DNA of 49,315 bases from Solirubrobacteraceae bacterium (GCA_030690545.1 JAUYGN010000110.1:1-49315), one strand, 5' to 3'; numbered from the stretch's first letter, positions 7,586 through 15,637 are shown. The notes: generated by a model from the letters alone, not told the origin. Made by a program: numbers and translations.

Positions 7586-9049
7586 CTACGCGCCGACGGT
7601 CTCGCGCGCGGGCTCCACGGGCGGCGCGGCCGCCTCGCCCGCCGGCGGCGACGGGTGCGTCGCGCCGCCGGCCAGCTCCGGCGAGATCAGCACCCATGCG
7701 ACGGCCGCGCCGGCGGCGGCGACGAAGGCTCCGATCAGCAGGCCGTCGCCGAGCGCGTCGACGAACTGGGCCTGCGAGGTCGTGTGGCCGATGAACGTGC
7801 CGAGCACCGCGACGCCGAGCGTTCCGCCGACCATCCGGCTCATCGACAGGATCCCCGAGGCGACGCCGGCCTTCGTCTGGTCGACGGCGTTCATCGCGGC
7901 GGTGCTCATCGGCGACATCACGAGCGCGATCCCGACGCCCATCAGCACGAAGCCGGGCAGCAGGAACGCGAAGCTCGTGTCGGCCTGCAGGAAGGACTGC
8001 CACAGCAGTGCGCCGGCGACGAGCGCGAGCCCCGCGGTGATCAGCGGTCGCGGCCCGATGCGGTCGGTCTGGCGACCGGCGATCGGCGCGACGACGATCA
8101 CCATCAGCGTCGTCGGCAGGAAGCGGACGCCGGTCTCCAGCGGCGAGTAGTCGAGCACGTTCTGCATGTAGAGCGTCAGGAAGAAGAACATCCCGAGCAT
8201 CGCGAAGGAGATGATGAACGCGACGATGTTGGCGCCGAGGAACGTCCGCGAGCCGAAGAAGGCGAAGTCGACCATCGGCACGGCGACGCGGCGCTCGATC
8301 AGCGCGAACGCCGCCACGCCGCCGGCGGCGAGCGCGAACAGCGCGAGGATCTGCGGCGAGGTCCAGCCCCACGCTCCGGCCTCGACGAGCGCCAGCGTGA
8401 GCGCGGTCAGCCCGATCGTGATCGCCGCGACGCCCGCGAAGTCGATCTTCGGCAGGACCGTCTCGTCGCGCGACTCGCGCGTCGCGAAGAGCGTCACCGC
8501 CACGGCACCTGCGGCGACGGGCAGGTTGATGAAGAAGATCGACTGCCAGGAGACGTGCTCGACGAGCACGCCGCCGAGGACCGGCCCGATCGCCAGCGCG
8601 AGCGCCGAGACGCCGGCCCAGGTGCCGATCGCCTTGCCGCGCTCGTGCGGCGGGAAGGCGTTCGTGATGATCGACAGGGTGGCGGGCATCATCAGCGCCG
8701 CGCCGACGCCCTGCAGCGCGCGCCCGCCGATCAGCCAGGCGGAGGACTGCGAGAAGCCGATGAACAGGCTCGACGCGGCGAACAGCACGACGCCGATGAG
8801 GAAGACGCGCCGGCGCCCGAAGATGTCGCCCAGCCGGCCGCCCGTCACGAGCAGCACGCCGAAGGCGAGCGTGTAGGCGTTGACGGTCCACTCGAGGCCG
8901 GTGATCGACGTGCGCAGGTCGTCCTGGATCGACGGCAGCGCGACGTTGACGACGGTGTTGTCGAGCATGACCATGAACAGCGCGAAGCACATCGCCGCGA
9001 GCGTCCACCAGCGCCGGTTGTCGTCGGTGAGGGCGAGCCGTCCGGTCAT
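7586..9049 (-). CDS. DHA2-family MFS drug efflux transporter (EmrB/QacA type)
   Basis: A 487-residue integral membrane protein of the 14-helix DHA2 family, a proton-driven multidrug exporter. The N-terminus ends at the first helix with MCFALFMVMLDNTVVNVALPSI, whose LDNTVVNVALP is the family hallmark motif. TGGRLGDIFGRRRVFLIG is the MFS loop 2-3 motif A. Hydrophobic helices continue to about residue 455, followed by a Pro/Ala-rich cytoplasmic tail. Its ATG overlaps the marR stop by 4 bp, so the two form an operon and the pump is probably repressed by MarR. The substrate cannot be read from the sequence. Confidence 0.93.
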   Translation of the reverse strand: MTGRLALTDDNRRWWTLAAMCFALFMVMLDNTVVNVALPSIQDDLRTSITGLEWTVNAYTLAFGVLLVTGGRLGDIFGRRRVFLIGVVLFAASSLFIGFSQSSAWLIGGRALQGVGAALMMPATLSIITNAFPPHERGKAIGTWAGVSALALAIGPVLGGVLVEHVSWQSIFFINLPVAAGAVAVTLFATRESRDETVLPKIDFAGVAAITIGLTALTLALVEAGAWGWTSPQILALFALAAGGVAAFALIERRVAVPMVDFAFFGSRTFLGANIVAFIISFAMLGMFFFLTLYMQNVLDYSPLETGVRFLPTTLMVIVVAPIAGRQTDRIGPRPLITAGLALVAGALLWQSFLQADTSFAFLLPGFVLMGVGIALVMSPMSTAAMNAVDQTKAGVASGILSMSRMVGGTLGVAVLGTFIGHTTSQAQFVDALGDGLLIGAFVAAAGAAVAWVLISPELAGGATHPSPPAGEAAAPPVEPARETVGA

Positions 9050-9516
9050 CGGGCGGGCTCGTTGCGCAGGTCGTCGATGATCGGTCGCAGGGCGCCGATC
9101 AGCCGCCGGCGCTGGGCGGCCGGCATCGTCGCCGTGAAGCTCTCGAGGCCGGCGAGGCGGGCCTCGTCGAGGCGCTCGAGCGCGCGGCGGCCGGCGTCGG
9201 TGCAGCGCAGGCGCTTCATGCGGCGGTCGCTGGGGTCCTCGCGGCGGTCGAGCAGGTCGCGCTCGACGAGCGCGTCGACGGCGCGGCTGGCGCCGGGCAG
9301 CGAGAGGTCGAGCCGCTCGGCGAGGTGCTTGACGGTCAGCTCGTCGTCACGCAGCGCGCAGAGTGCCTTGACCTGCGTCAGCGTGAGATCGAGCTCCTCG
9401 AAGATCGCGTAGCTGCCGCTACCGCCGAGGTTGATGATCGTGCGCCAGAGCGCGAGCAGATGCTCGGCGAGCTCGGTCGCCGACGTCGCGTCCGGGATCG
9501 AGGTAGATGCTTGCAT
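9046..9516 (-). CDS. MarR-family transcriptional regulator
   Basis: A 156-residue winged-helix regulator, probably the repressor of the downstream pump. Motifs are LTLTQVKALCALRDDELTV, the recognition region LAERLDLSLPGASRAVDALVERDLL and the wing DPSDRRMKRLRCTDAG, the last typical of MarR. The reading frame is open to 9609, but ATG 9516 gives normal family length and lies in a 20-bp near-palindrome (9508-9527) that could be the autoregulatory operator. The gene overlaps the MFS start by 4 bp. An effector-sensing Cys is not obvious, so the ligand is unknown. Confidence 0.93.
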   Translation of the reverse strand: MQASTSIPDATSATELAEHLLALWRTIINLGGSGSYAIFEELDLTLTQVKALCALRDDELTVKHLAERLDLSLPGASRAVDALVERDLLDRREDPSDRRMKRLRCTDAGRRALERLDEARLAGLESFTATMPAAQRRRLIGALRPIIDDLRNEPAR

Positions 9517-9527
9517 GCACGCAAGTA
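9508..9527. promoter_or_regulatory. Putative MarR operator (near-palindrome)
   Basis: Arms TGCTTGC (9508-9514) and GCAAGTA (9521-9527) pair at six of seven positions around a 6-bp spacer. The site covers the marR start codon, as expected for an autorepressor site. Actual binding is inferred. Confidence 0.5.
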
Positions 9528-9668
9528 TTGCACGGGCGCATCTGTTGCTCGGCCCGGCGGAGGTCGCTGACGCCGGGTCGTCCCGGCCACGGCCGCGGCG
9601 TTGCGGCACGAGGCCGGCCGGTGAGCGTCGATCGCGAGCTCGGGCTGCCGGGACGTGGCCTGGGCCCG

Positions 9669-10202
9669 TCAGTCGGTCGGGCCGGCCGTCTCGTCGCTGC
9701 TGCGCAGGCGCAGCGTCTTGGCGCCCGCGCTCCAGACGTAGACGCGCTGGACGAGCTTCGCCGGGCAGCAGACGTCGTCGCCTTCCGCATAGCGCGGGGT
9801 GCGCAGGACGAGCGTTCCGTCGACGACCTCGGTGCTCGCGCGGTACAGGCGCTGCGAGCGGTAGACGGCGCGCAGCGCGCTGTCGGCGGCGGCACCGTCG
9901 GTGCTGAAGACGTACAGCGCGACCGCGCCCGCGACGCCGCCCGTGTCGACGCGCACGATCGCGTCCGAGCGCCCGTCACCGGTCAGGTCCGCGAACTCGA
10001 TGTCGGGGGCGACGAAGCCGCCGCCACCGCGCAGCAGCTCCTTGATCGCGCTCGTCGTCCGCTCGTCGGCGAGCAGCGTCTTCGTGAAGAGCTCCTGCGA
10101 CTTGGTGGGTGCCGCGCTCGAGCCGCCGGTCAAGACCAGCGCACAGGCGACGCCGAGCGCAAGTGCCGCGAGTGCGGCAAGGAGGGTGCGGGGCCAGGGC
10201 AT
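9669..10202 (-). CDS. Putative secreted or membrane-anchored protein, unknown
   Basis: A 177-residue protein starting MPWPRTLLAALAALALGV, a signal peptide or single membrane anchor; the Cys in GVACALV could act as a weak lipobox. The mature part has IEFADLTGDGRSDAIVRVD, resembling an FG-GAP/VCBS-type calcium loop, then mixed beta strands and a CC pair in DDVCCPAKLV. A TTG at 10220 would lengthen the N-terminus, but ATG 10202 puts the hydrophobic segment at the normal place. No ribosome binding site is clear for either. It is upstream of, and divergent in function from, the pump operon; it follows a lipoprotein gene on the same strand. Function unknown. Confidence 0.7.
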   Translation of the reverse strand: MPWPRTLLAALAALALGVACALVLTGGSSAAPTKSQELFTKTLLADERTTSAIKELLRGGGGFVAPDIEFADLTGDGRSDAIVRVDTGGVAGAVALYVFSTDGAAADSALRAVYRSQRLYRASTEVVDGTLVLRTPRYAEGDDVCCPAKLVQRVYVWSAGAKTLRLRSSDETAGPTD

Positions 10203-10236
10203 TTGCGCGCATTGTCGCAAGCGCGGCCATGCGACG

Positions 10237-10650
10237 CTACGGCTGCAAGAGCTGATCCGGCGCGCTGGACCGCTGTGGGCCGACGCGGATCCTGGCCGGT
10301 GTGGTCGTGGCGGGGCTCGTCGTGATGCGATACGTGCCCTGGACGAGCTCCGCGCTCAGCGCACCGGTGTCGCCGGGATTGATCGGTCCGGTGCTCTGCT
10401 GCAGCGGTGCGGTCCCGGCCGACAGCGCCTCGCTGCGCAACGTGACCTGCAGGGAGGCCGGCGTGAGGTTCCTCACGACCAGCTCGATCGGCCCGGCACC
10501 GATGCTGGCCGGTGCGACGGTGACCGCCCGCGGCGTGACCGATGCCTGCAGGGTGATCGGCGCCGGACGCTCGCGACCGTCGAACTCGTCGCCGCAGCCG
10601 CCGATCGCGATCATCAGCGCGACGACGAGCGCTACAGCGGCTCGCGGCAT
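10237..10650 (-). CDS. Putative lipoprotein, unknown function
   Basis: A 137-residue exported protein: MPRAAVALVVALMIAIGGC forms a lipoprotein signal with the acylated Cys near residue 19. The rest (PITLQASVTPRAVTV, PIELVVRNLTPASLQV, GTYRITTSPATTTPARIRV) reads like an all-beta, cupredoxin-like domain but lacks copper ligands. The frame is open to 10806; ATG 10650 was chosen because it begins the signal peptide. It lies 34 bp upstream of the preceding-strand gene ending at 9669-10202 and could be co-transcribed with it. No function can be assigned. Confidence 0.72.
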   Translation of the reverse strand: MPRAAVALVVALMIAIGGCGDEFDGRERPAPITLQASVTPRAVTVAPASIGAGPIELVVRNLTPASLQVTLRSEALSAGTAPLQQSTGPINPGDTGALSAELVQGTYRITTSPATTTPARIRVGPQRSSAPDQLLQP

Positions 10651-10730
10651 CGCGCGCTTCGCAGCATGCGTTCTCACCAACCCGCAGAACCTCTCCGGCT
10701 GCCGATGGTTGCGCAGTCGCGCGGCGTCGA

Positions 10731-10943
10731 TCAGGCGTCGACCGGCGCTGTCAGCGCAGCGCGGGCGATCTCGATCTCGCCCAGTGCGGCCTGCAAGCCG
10801 TCCCACTGCGCCGCCTCGGCGGCGTCGTACGCGGGCCCGTCGAGGCCGGCCAGCGCATCGCGATAGGACGACCAGGCGGAGCGCGTGCGTTCATCGAGCT
10901 GCGCCAGCAGGCGCGCGGCATCCGGCGTGGTGAACGTCGTCAT
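10731..10943 (-). CDS. Small hypothetical protein (70 aa)
   Basis: Encodes a 70-residue acidic, mostly helical protein: MTTFTTPDAARLLAQLDERT followed by SAWSSYRDALAGLDGPAYDAAEAAQWDGLQ. No Cys, no membrane segment. The ATG at 10943 has a good ribosome binding site (GGAG seven bases upstream), which supports this start over the longer open frame to 11186. The amphipathic pattern suggests a two-helix hairpin. I do not recognise the family. The gene stands alone between the lipoprotein gene and a structured intergenic region. Confidence 0.7.
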   Translation of the reverse strand: MTTFTTPDAARLLAQLDERTRSAWSSYRDALAGLDGPAYDAAEAAQWDGLQAALGEIEIARAALTAPVDA

Positions 10944-11101
10944 CGCGGTGCTCCATCGACCTGTGCGTGCATGAGGACAGGCTACCGGCGGCGCCGGTCG
11001 GCCCATCGCGAGGGGGATGCGGCGCCGCGAACCGCCCGAGCATGATTCGCGTGCTCGATCCAGCATCGTTCGGGGTGGACCCGGTGCTTCGTGGGTAGGC
11101 C

Positions 11102-11168
11102 TCCGTCCCAGGGGAATCTCGGACGGCCTGGAGAGGAGCACCCGGCTCGGTGGAAGACCTGCGCCGTC
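11102..11168. other. Candidate structured RNA with competing hairpins
   Basis: In the 239-base gap 10944-11182, CCGTCC (11103-11108) can pair with GGACGG (11121-11126), while overlapping GACGGC (11122-11127) can pair instead with GCCGTC (11163-11168). A smaller hairpin CACC/GGTG (11139-11142, 11149-11152) sits inside the second. The pairings are mutually exclusive, as in a switch, but could also be a terminator for the minus-strand ygfZ gene. GGAAGACCTGC (plus strand) resembles a B12-box fragment, but the rest of that riboswitch is not visible. Confidence 0.3.
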
Positions 11169-11182
11169 AGAACCCCGTGCGG

Positions 11183-12154
11183 TCAACTCGCAGCGAACGG
11201 CAGCTCGACGACCTCGGCGGTCGCGCCGCCCTCGACGTCGACGAGCTCGCCCGGCACTGCCTCGCGGCGCACGAGCGCGAGCGCGATCGGGCCGTGCGCG
11301 GGGGAGACGAGCGAGCTCGCCAGCCTGCCGACGACGCGCTCGCCGAGCGTCAGCTCGGCGCCGGTGGGCGCGGGCTCGGAGAGCTTCAGCCCGCGCAGGT
11401 GACGGTTGGGCTTGCCGCGGTAGAAGAGCCGCGCGACGGTCTCCTGGCCGACGTAGCAGCCCTTCGTGAAGCTCACGGCGCGCTCGTTGAGCCCGGCCTC
11501 CTGAGGGATCGTCGAGTCGTCGACGTCGAGGCCGTAGCGCGGGCGGCCGCGCTCGACGCGGATGATCTCGGTCGCCTCCTCCGAGACGGGCGTCGCGCCG
11601 GCGGCGAGCAGCGCCGCGCGCACCGCGGCGGTGTCGTCGGCATCGCAGAGCACGTCGACGCCGACGTCGGTGGCGATCAGGCGGACGGCGTGGCCGGCGA
11701 CCGTGCCGGCGCGGTGGGCATGCTCGTCGGCGGGCAGGTCCTCGGCGCCGGCGACGGCCCGCGCTCCGGGACCGACGAGCGTCAGCAGCCCGCGCTGGAC
11801 GGTGCGCTTGTGCAGCTGCACGTCGTAGCCGATCTTGAAGCGCCGAACGAGGTCGAACAGCGCCTGCAGCGTCGCGCGGTCGGTGTCGAGCAGCAACTCG
11901 GGCTCGGCGCCGGGATCCTCGGCGGCGAGCACGCGCAGGTCGCCGAGCATCTTGCCCTTGTGCGTCAGGAACGCCGCGTAGCAGCCGCCGCCGGCCTGCA
12001 GCCCCTCGATGTCGTTCGTCACCTGGCCGGCGAGGAACGACTTGCGCTCGCTGCCCGTCAGCGCGAGCTTGCCGCGCTCGGAACGGTCGATCAGCCCGCA
12101 GTCCTGCGTCAGCACCCGGTACTCGCTGGCAACGGCATCGGTCAGCGTGGCCAT
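11183..12154 (-). CDS. ygfZ: YgfZ/GcvT-like folate-binding protein
   Basis: A 323-residue member of the YgfZ/GcvT family, which binds tetrahydrofolate and assists maturation or repair of certain Fe-S proteins. The diagnostic YgfZ motif KGCYVGQE is present in SFTKGCYVGQETVARLFYRG. The N-terminal GcvT-like domain includes LALTGSERKSFLAGQVTNDI, and the C-terminal beta-barrel ends in VSPAHGPIALALVRRE. ATG 12154 begins the conserved region; the longer open frame to 13069 is not coding. Several Fe-S enzymes in this window (FbiC, formate dehydrogenase) are plausible beneficiaries, but that link is inference. It is divergent from the 120-residue gene at 12236. Confidence 0.93.
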   Translation of the reverse strand: MATLTDAVASEYRVLTQDCGLIDRSERGKLALTGSERKSFLAGQVTNDIEGLQAGGGCYAAFLTHKGKMLGDLRVLAAEDPGAEPELLLDTDRATLQALFDLVRRFKIGYDVQLHKRTVQRGLLTLVGPGARAVAGAEDLPADEHAHRAGTVAGHAVRLIATDVGVDVLCDADDTAAVRAALLAAGATPVSEEATEIIRVERGRPRYGLDVDDSTIPQEAGLNERAVSFTKGCYVGQETVARLFYRGKPNRHLRGLKLSEPAPTGAELTLGERVVGRLASSLVSPAHGPIALALVRREAVPGELVDVEGGATAEVVELPFAAS

Positions 12155-12235
12155 GCGCCGAGCATAGCCCCCGGCGGCGGCGGCCGATCGCGCCTGCGGT
12201 CCGCCACCCGCCGAATCATCTAGATTGGCGGGTCG

Positions 12236-12598
12236 ATGGCGCTTGCGGACACCTTCCAGCAGATCGTCGAGTCGCTGCCCGACGACTGGACCGACATGGA
12301 GCTCGACCTGCGGATCGCCGACGAGTCGCGCTACATCGACGCCGCGACGTACCTCGTCACCTGCAACGCACAGCCGTACTCCAGGCACGACTGGCACTGG
12401 CGGCTGCTCGTCGCCCACCGCTTCGGCCACGCCGCCGCGGCGCCGGCCGTGCACGGCACGCTGAACCTGCTCGACGAGGCCGGCATCGAGGGTGAGCTCG
12501 TCCTGCGCGAGATGCGCACCGGACGCGTCGAGGTGCGCCAGATGTGGGGCCGCCCGCAGTCCGTGCGCGACGAGTTCCGCAAGCTGCGGGCACAGTAG
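12236..12598 (+). CDS. Conserved hypothetical protein (120 aa)
   Basis: A soluble 120-residue protein of unknown family. It begins MALADTFQQIVESLPDDWTD, an amphipathic helix, and continues with short beta segments (MELDLRIADES, ATYLVTCNAQ, WRLLVAHRFGH). The C-terminal half contains TLNLLDEAGIEGELVLREM and a basic end. It is immediately followed by the receiver-like gene with no spacer (stop TAG 12596-12598, ATG 12599), so the two are translationally linked. A two-protein module is possible; nothing defines its activity. Confidence 0.8.
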   Translation: MALADTFQQIVESLPDDWTDMELDLRIADESRYIDAATYLVTCNAQPYSRHDWHWRLLVAHRFGHAAAAPAVHGTLNLLDEAGIEGELVLREMRTGRVEVRQMWGRPQSVRDEFRKLRAQ

Positions 12599-12949
12599 AT
12601 GGCGCGCGTCGTCGCGCATCTGCCAGATCTCCTGTTCGGCTCCAAGGTGCAGGGCATGCTCGCCGCGGCCGGCCACGACGTGCAGGTCGCCGGCACCGCG
12701 CAGGCGGCCGCCGACCTGCTCGACGGCGCCGACCTGCTCCTCGCCGACCTCTGCGAGGACGCAAGCGATCGCCTGGCCGCGCTGGAGGGCTCGACAACCG
12801 GCGTGAAGACGCTCGCCTTCTATCTGCACACCGACGTCGACACGCGCACCGCCGCGCTCGCCGCCGGCTTCGACCTCGTCGTGCCGCGCTCGCGGATGGC
12901 GCGCGAGGGCGCGTCGCTCGTCGATGGGCTCGTCACCGCGAACGCCTGA
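12599..12949 (+). CDS. Receiver-like protein lacking clear phosphorylation site
   Basis: A 116-residue single-domain protein that looks like a CheY-type alpha/beta fold. ARVVAHLPDLLFGSKVQGML takes the place of strand 1 and helix 1; DLLLADLCEDA resembles strand 3, where a phospho-acceptor Asp may sit (DLCE rather than the usual DxxMP). FDLVVPRSRM ends with Arg where receivers usually have the conserved Lys. The acidic pair after strand 1 is missing, so it is probably not phosphorylated in the standard way. It is directly joined to the gene before it. Alternative: another Rossmann-like fold. Confidence 0.75.
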   Translation: MARVVAHLPDLLFGSKVQGMLAAAGHDVQVAGTAQAAADLLDGADLLLADLCEDASDRLAALEGSTTGVKTLAFYLHTDVDTRTAALAAGFDLVVPRSRMAREGASLVDGLVTANA

Positions 12950-12984
12950 CGATCGCGGGCTCCGCGCCCGGGTGGGTTGGTGCG

Positions 12985-13005
12985 GGCGGGCGCCGGAGGC
13001 CCGCC
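12985..13005. terminator. GC hairpin, possible terminator
   Basis: Stem GGCGGGC (12985-12991) with GCCCGCC (12999-13005) and a 7-base loop lies 36 bases past the receiver-like gene, in the 193-base convergent gap. There is no T-run, so the call is tentative. I see nothing else in 12950-13142. Confidence 0.35.
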
Positions 13006-13142
13006 GCGTGCGCTTGCGCCTCGTGGGCGGTTGCCGGACCGGAGGCTGGAGGCTGGTCGACTTATGCACCTCCCCACATGCATGACTCGACCCGCCTCAG
13101 GTGCTGCGTCCCGATGGGCACGGCCGCGAGCGCGATCGTGCC

Positions 13143-14132
13143 TCAGTCGCGACCGGGCTCGGGCACGTAGCGCCCGTCGAACGCGAGGCCGACGTCGGGC
13201 TCGCGCTCGGTGATCCCGAACTGCTTCTCCCAGCGCGCCCAGGCCTCCAGCCGTCCGCGATTGAGCTCGCCGAAGCCGCGCGCTCCGGCCGTGAACGAGG
13301 CCGACACGGCGTCGAGCTCACGCTGGATCTGCGCGCGATCGAGGCCGGAGACCCCGTTGACGAGCGCGCTGACGCCGTTCTCCGGGTCGCTCAGCACCTC
13401 CTCGTAGCCGCGGGCCAGCGCGGCGACGGTCGCGCGGACGACGGCGGGCCGGTCCTGCAGGGTCTCGCGGGTGACGGTCAGCACGAGCTCGGGATAGGCG
13501 GGCGCGCCGAAGTCCTCGACGCGGAACTCGCGGATCTGCGGGCGGCGCTCGCGCAACGCGACGCCCTCGACGTTCCAGAAGCCGGTCGCCGCCGCGACGC
13601 GTCCGGTCAGCACGCTGCGCACGGCGGTGAAGCCGATCGTCGTGCTGCGCACGCGGCTCGGGTCGCCCTTCGCGCCCCGGACGATCGACTGCAGGACGGC
13701 GTCGTCGCTCGGCAGCCCCGTCACGCCGACGCGCTCGCCCTCGAGGTCGCGTGGCGTGCGGATCTGCGGCTGCGCGAGGATCGCCGCAAGCGGCGTCTGC
13801 ACGAGCGCCATGACGCCGACGAGGTCCTGGCCGCGCTCGCGCGCGATCGCGAGGTCGTGGATGTCGAGCACGGCGAGGTCGGCCCGCTCGGAGGCCAGCA
13901 GCTTGACGGAGTCCGTCGAGTCGGTCGGCACGCGCACGTTCAGGCCGACGCCGAGCGCGCGATCGTAGCCGCGCGCGACCGCCATGTAGATGCCCGTGTG
14001 GACGGCGTTGGGCTGGAAGTCCAGCAGCAGCGTGGCGTCGACGTTCGGCGCCCGCTCGCTGCTGTCGGCGCCGCAGCCGGCGAGCGCGAGCAGCGCGACG
14101 AGCACGGCCGCGAGGAGCTGGGGGCGACGCAT
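13143..14132 (-). CDS. ABC transporter substrate-binding lipoprotein, NMT1/THI5-like
   Basis: A 329-residue lipoprotein: MRRPQLLAAVLVALLALAGC is the signal with lipobox LAGC. The mature domain fits the NMT1/ThiY/SsuA fold: LLLDFQPNAVHTGIYMAVARGY, VKLLASERADLAVLDIHDLA, LEGERVGVTGLPSDDAVLQ. DFQPNAVHTGIY is close to pyrimidine-precursor binding proteins (ThiY-type), so a thiamine-precursor ligand is plausible but unproven. No permease or ATPase gene is adjacent and I see no TPP riboswitch in the 93-base upstream gap, so its transporter must be encoded elsewhere. It sits alone on the minus strand downstream of the RTX-like gene. Confidence 0.87.
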   Translation of the reverse strand: MRRPQLLAAVLVALLALAGCGADSSERAPNVDATLLLDFQPNAVHTGIYMAVARGYDRALGVGLNVRVPTDSTDSVKLLASERADLAVLDIHDLAIARERGQDLVGVMALVQTPLAAILAQPQIRTPRDLEGERVGVTGLPSDDAVLQSIVRGAKGDPSRVRSTTIGFTAVRSVLTGRVAAATGFWNVEGVALRERRPQIREFRVEDFGAPAYPELVLTVTRETLQDRPAVVRATVAALARGYEEVLSDPENGVSALVNGVSGLDRAQIQRELDAVSASFTAGARGFGELNRGRLEAWARWEKQFGITEREPDVGLAFDGRYVPEPGRD

Positions 14133-14225
14133 CGCGCCCGAGGATACGAGGCTCGCCGTCGCGCGTGGCCGCGGCCGGCGTCGTCTCGTCGCTCGGGAGC
14201 TCGACGCCCGCTCTGGGCCCGGAGC

Positions 14226-15557
14226 TCAGCGTGCGCGCAGCACGCGCGTGCGGGTGCGAGCGATGATCTCGCAGTTGCGCACGACGTCGCTGCGGTCGAC
14301 GTAGGCCTTGTCGCGGCCGGGGCCGCAGTCGATCACGTCGCGGCCCCCGCCCATCGCGATGACGATGTCGTTGCCGGGGCCGCCGTAGATGACGTCGTCG
14401 TCGAGGCCGCCGTTGAGGCGGTCGTTGCCGGGCCCGCCGCGCAGGGTGTCGTTGCCGCGGCCGCCTTCGAGCAGGTCGTCGCCCGGCCCGCCGTCGAGGC
14501 GGTCGTCGCCGGTGCGCCCGTACAGGCGGTCGTCGCCGGGGCCGCCGAACAGGCGGTCGTCGCCGCGCTCGCCCTCGAGATGGTCGTTGCCTCCCAGGCC
14601 GACGAGCGTGTCGTTGCCGTCGCCGCCGAGCAGCAGGTCGGCGTTGGGCTCGTCAGCGGTGGCGACGTCGAGGCCGACGATGTGGTCGTTGCCGCGGGTG
14701 CCGCGCACGACGCGCATGTGCACCTCGGTCAGGCTGCCGCTGGTCGCGGCCGCCGGACCGCCGACGAGGAAGCCGGCGTTCGTCGCGCCCTGCAGCGGGT
14801 CCTTGCCGAGATCGAGGTCGACGCGGCGCTCGACGCGCTCGCAGCCGGCGAGCGTCGCCTGCGACTCGCTGTCGATGATGACCGTGTCGTCGCCCGGGCC
14901 GCAGTCGATCAGCTGCGCGTCGCTCGCCACGATGCGGTCGTCGCCCGGTCCGCCGAAGACGCGGTCGGCCGTGCCGGTCGACACGATCAGGTCGTCGCCC
15001 GGTCCGCCGTCGGCGAGGTCGGGGCCGGTGCCCCCGTCGAGCGTGTCGTTGCCTTCGCCGCCGTACAGCACGTCGGTCCCCGATCCGCCGCGCAGGATGT
15101 CGTCGCCCGGGCCTCCCTCGAGGCGATCGTTGCCGCGGTGTCCGTCGATGTAGTCGTCGCCCGCTCCGCCGTCGAGCAGCTTGTCGTTGCCGAGGCCGTC
15201 CTCGACGATGAAGTCGTTGCCGAGGCCGCCGCGCACGATGTCGTCGCCGTCGCCGCCGTCGATCCGGTCGTCGCCGGTGCCGCCCTCGATGCGGTCGTTG
15301 CCCGTGCCGCCGTCGATCAGGTCGTTGCCGCCGCCGCCGAAGATCCGGTCGTTGCCCGAGTCGCCGTACAGCTCGTCGTTGCCGCCGCGCCCGTAGATGA
15401 TGTCGTTGCCGAAGCCGCCCGCGAGCAGGTCGCTGCCGCTCGTGCCGACGATCCGGTCCGACCGCGCCGTGCCGGCGCTGACGAGCGCGAGTGCCGGCAC
15501 GCTCGTGACCGCGAGGATCGCGACGAGAAAGCTCCCCACTCGTGCCCACCGTGGCAT
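14226..15557 (-). CDS. Secreted RTX-like calcium-binding repeat protein
   Basis: A 443-residue exported protein. Residues 1-30 form a signal peptide (FLVAILAVTSVPALALVSAG). From about 35 it consists of nonapeptide repeats of the GGxGNDxLx type that form a calcium-binding parallel beta-roll. There are two blocks (about 35-210 and 290-425) separated by an insert with SGSLTEVHMRVVRG. Each block ends in a similar module, IDCGPGDDTV and IDCGPGRDKAYV, followed by a second Cys (GCERVE, NCEII), suggesting disulfide caps. There is no protease or lipase domain and no C-terminal secretion signal, consistent with Sec export. Surface or matrix role is inferred. Confidence 0.9.
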   Translation of the reverse strand: MPRWARVGSFLVAILAVTSVPALALVSAGTARSDRIVGTSGSDLLAGGFGNDIIYGRGGNDELYGDSGNDRIFGGGGNDLIDGGTGNDRIEGGTGDDRIDGGDGDDIVRGGLGNDFIVEDGLGNDKLLDGGAGDDYIDGHRGNDRLEGGPGDDILRGGSGTDVLYGGEGNDTLDGGTGPDLADGGPGDDLIVSTGTADRVFGGPGDDRIVASDAQLIDCGPGDDTVIIDSESQATLAGCERVERRVDLDLGKDPLQGATNAGFLVGGPAAATSGSLTEVHMRVVRGTRGNDHIVGLDVATADEPNADLLLGGDGNDTLVGLGGNDHLEGERGDDRLFGGPGDDRLYGRTGDDRLDGGPGDDLLEGGRGNDTLRGGPGNDRLNGGLDDDVIYGGPGNDIVIAMGGGRDVIDCGPGRDKAYVDRSDVVRNCEIIARTRTRVLRAR

Positions 15558-15637
15558 CGAGACGGAACTCTAGAGCCCGCGGGGCCAATGGGGCATCAGG
15601 TCGCCGGCTCGGGGCGTCGTGGCCGCGCCGCGGCTCG

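Noticed and set aside
6947-9412. 821-residue plus-strand frame
   Set aside because: Low-complexity Arg/Asp/His-rich shadow of the ccr, MFS and marR genes; no motif.
11090-11170. Cobalamin riboswitch
   Set aside because: Only a GGAAGACCTGC-like fragment is seen; the core box and the downstream gene are missing.
14401-15420. Tandem DNA repeat or CRISPR-like array
   Set aside because: Regular repeats here are codons for GGxGxD peptides of the RTX-like protein, not direct repeats with spacers.
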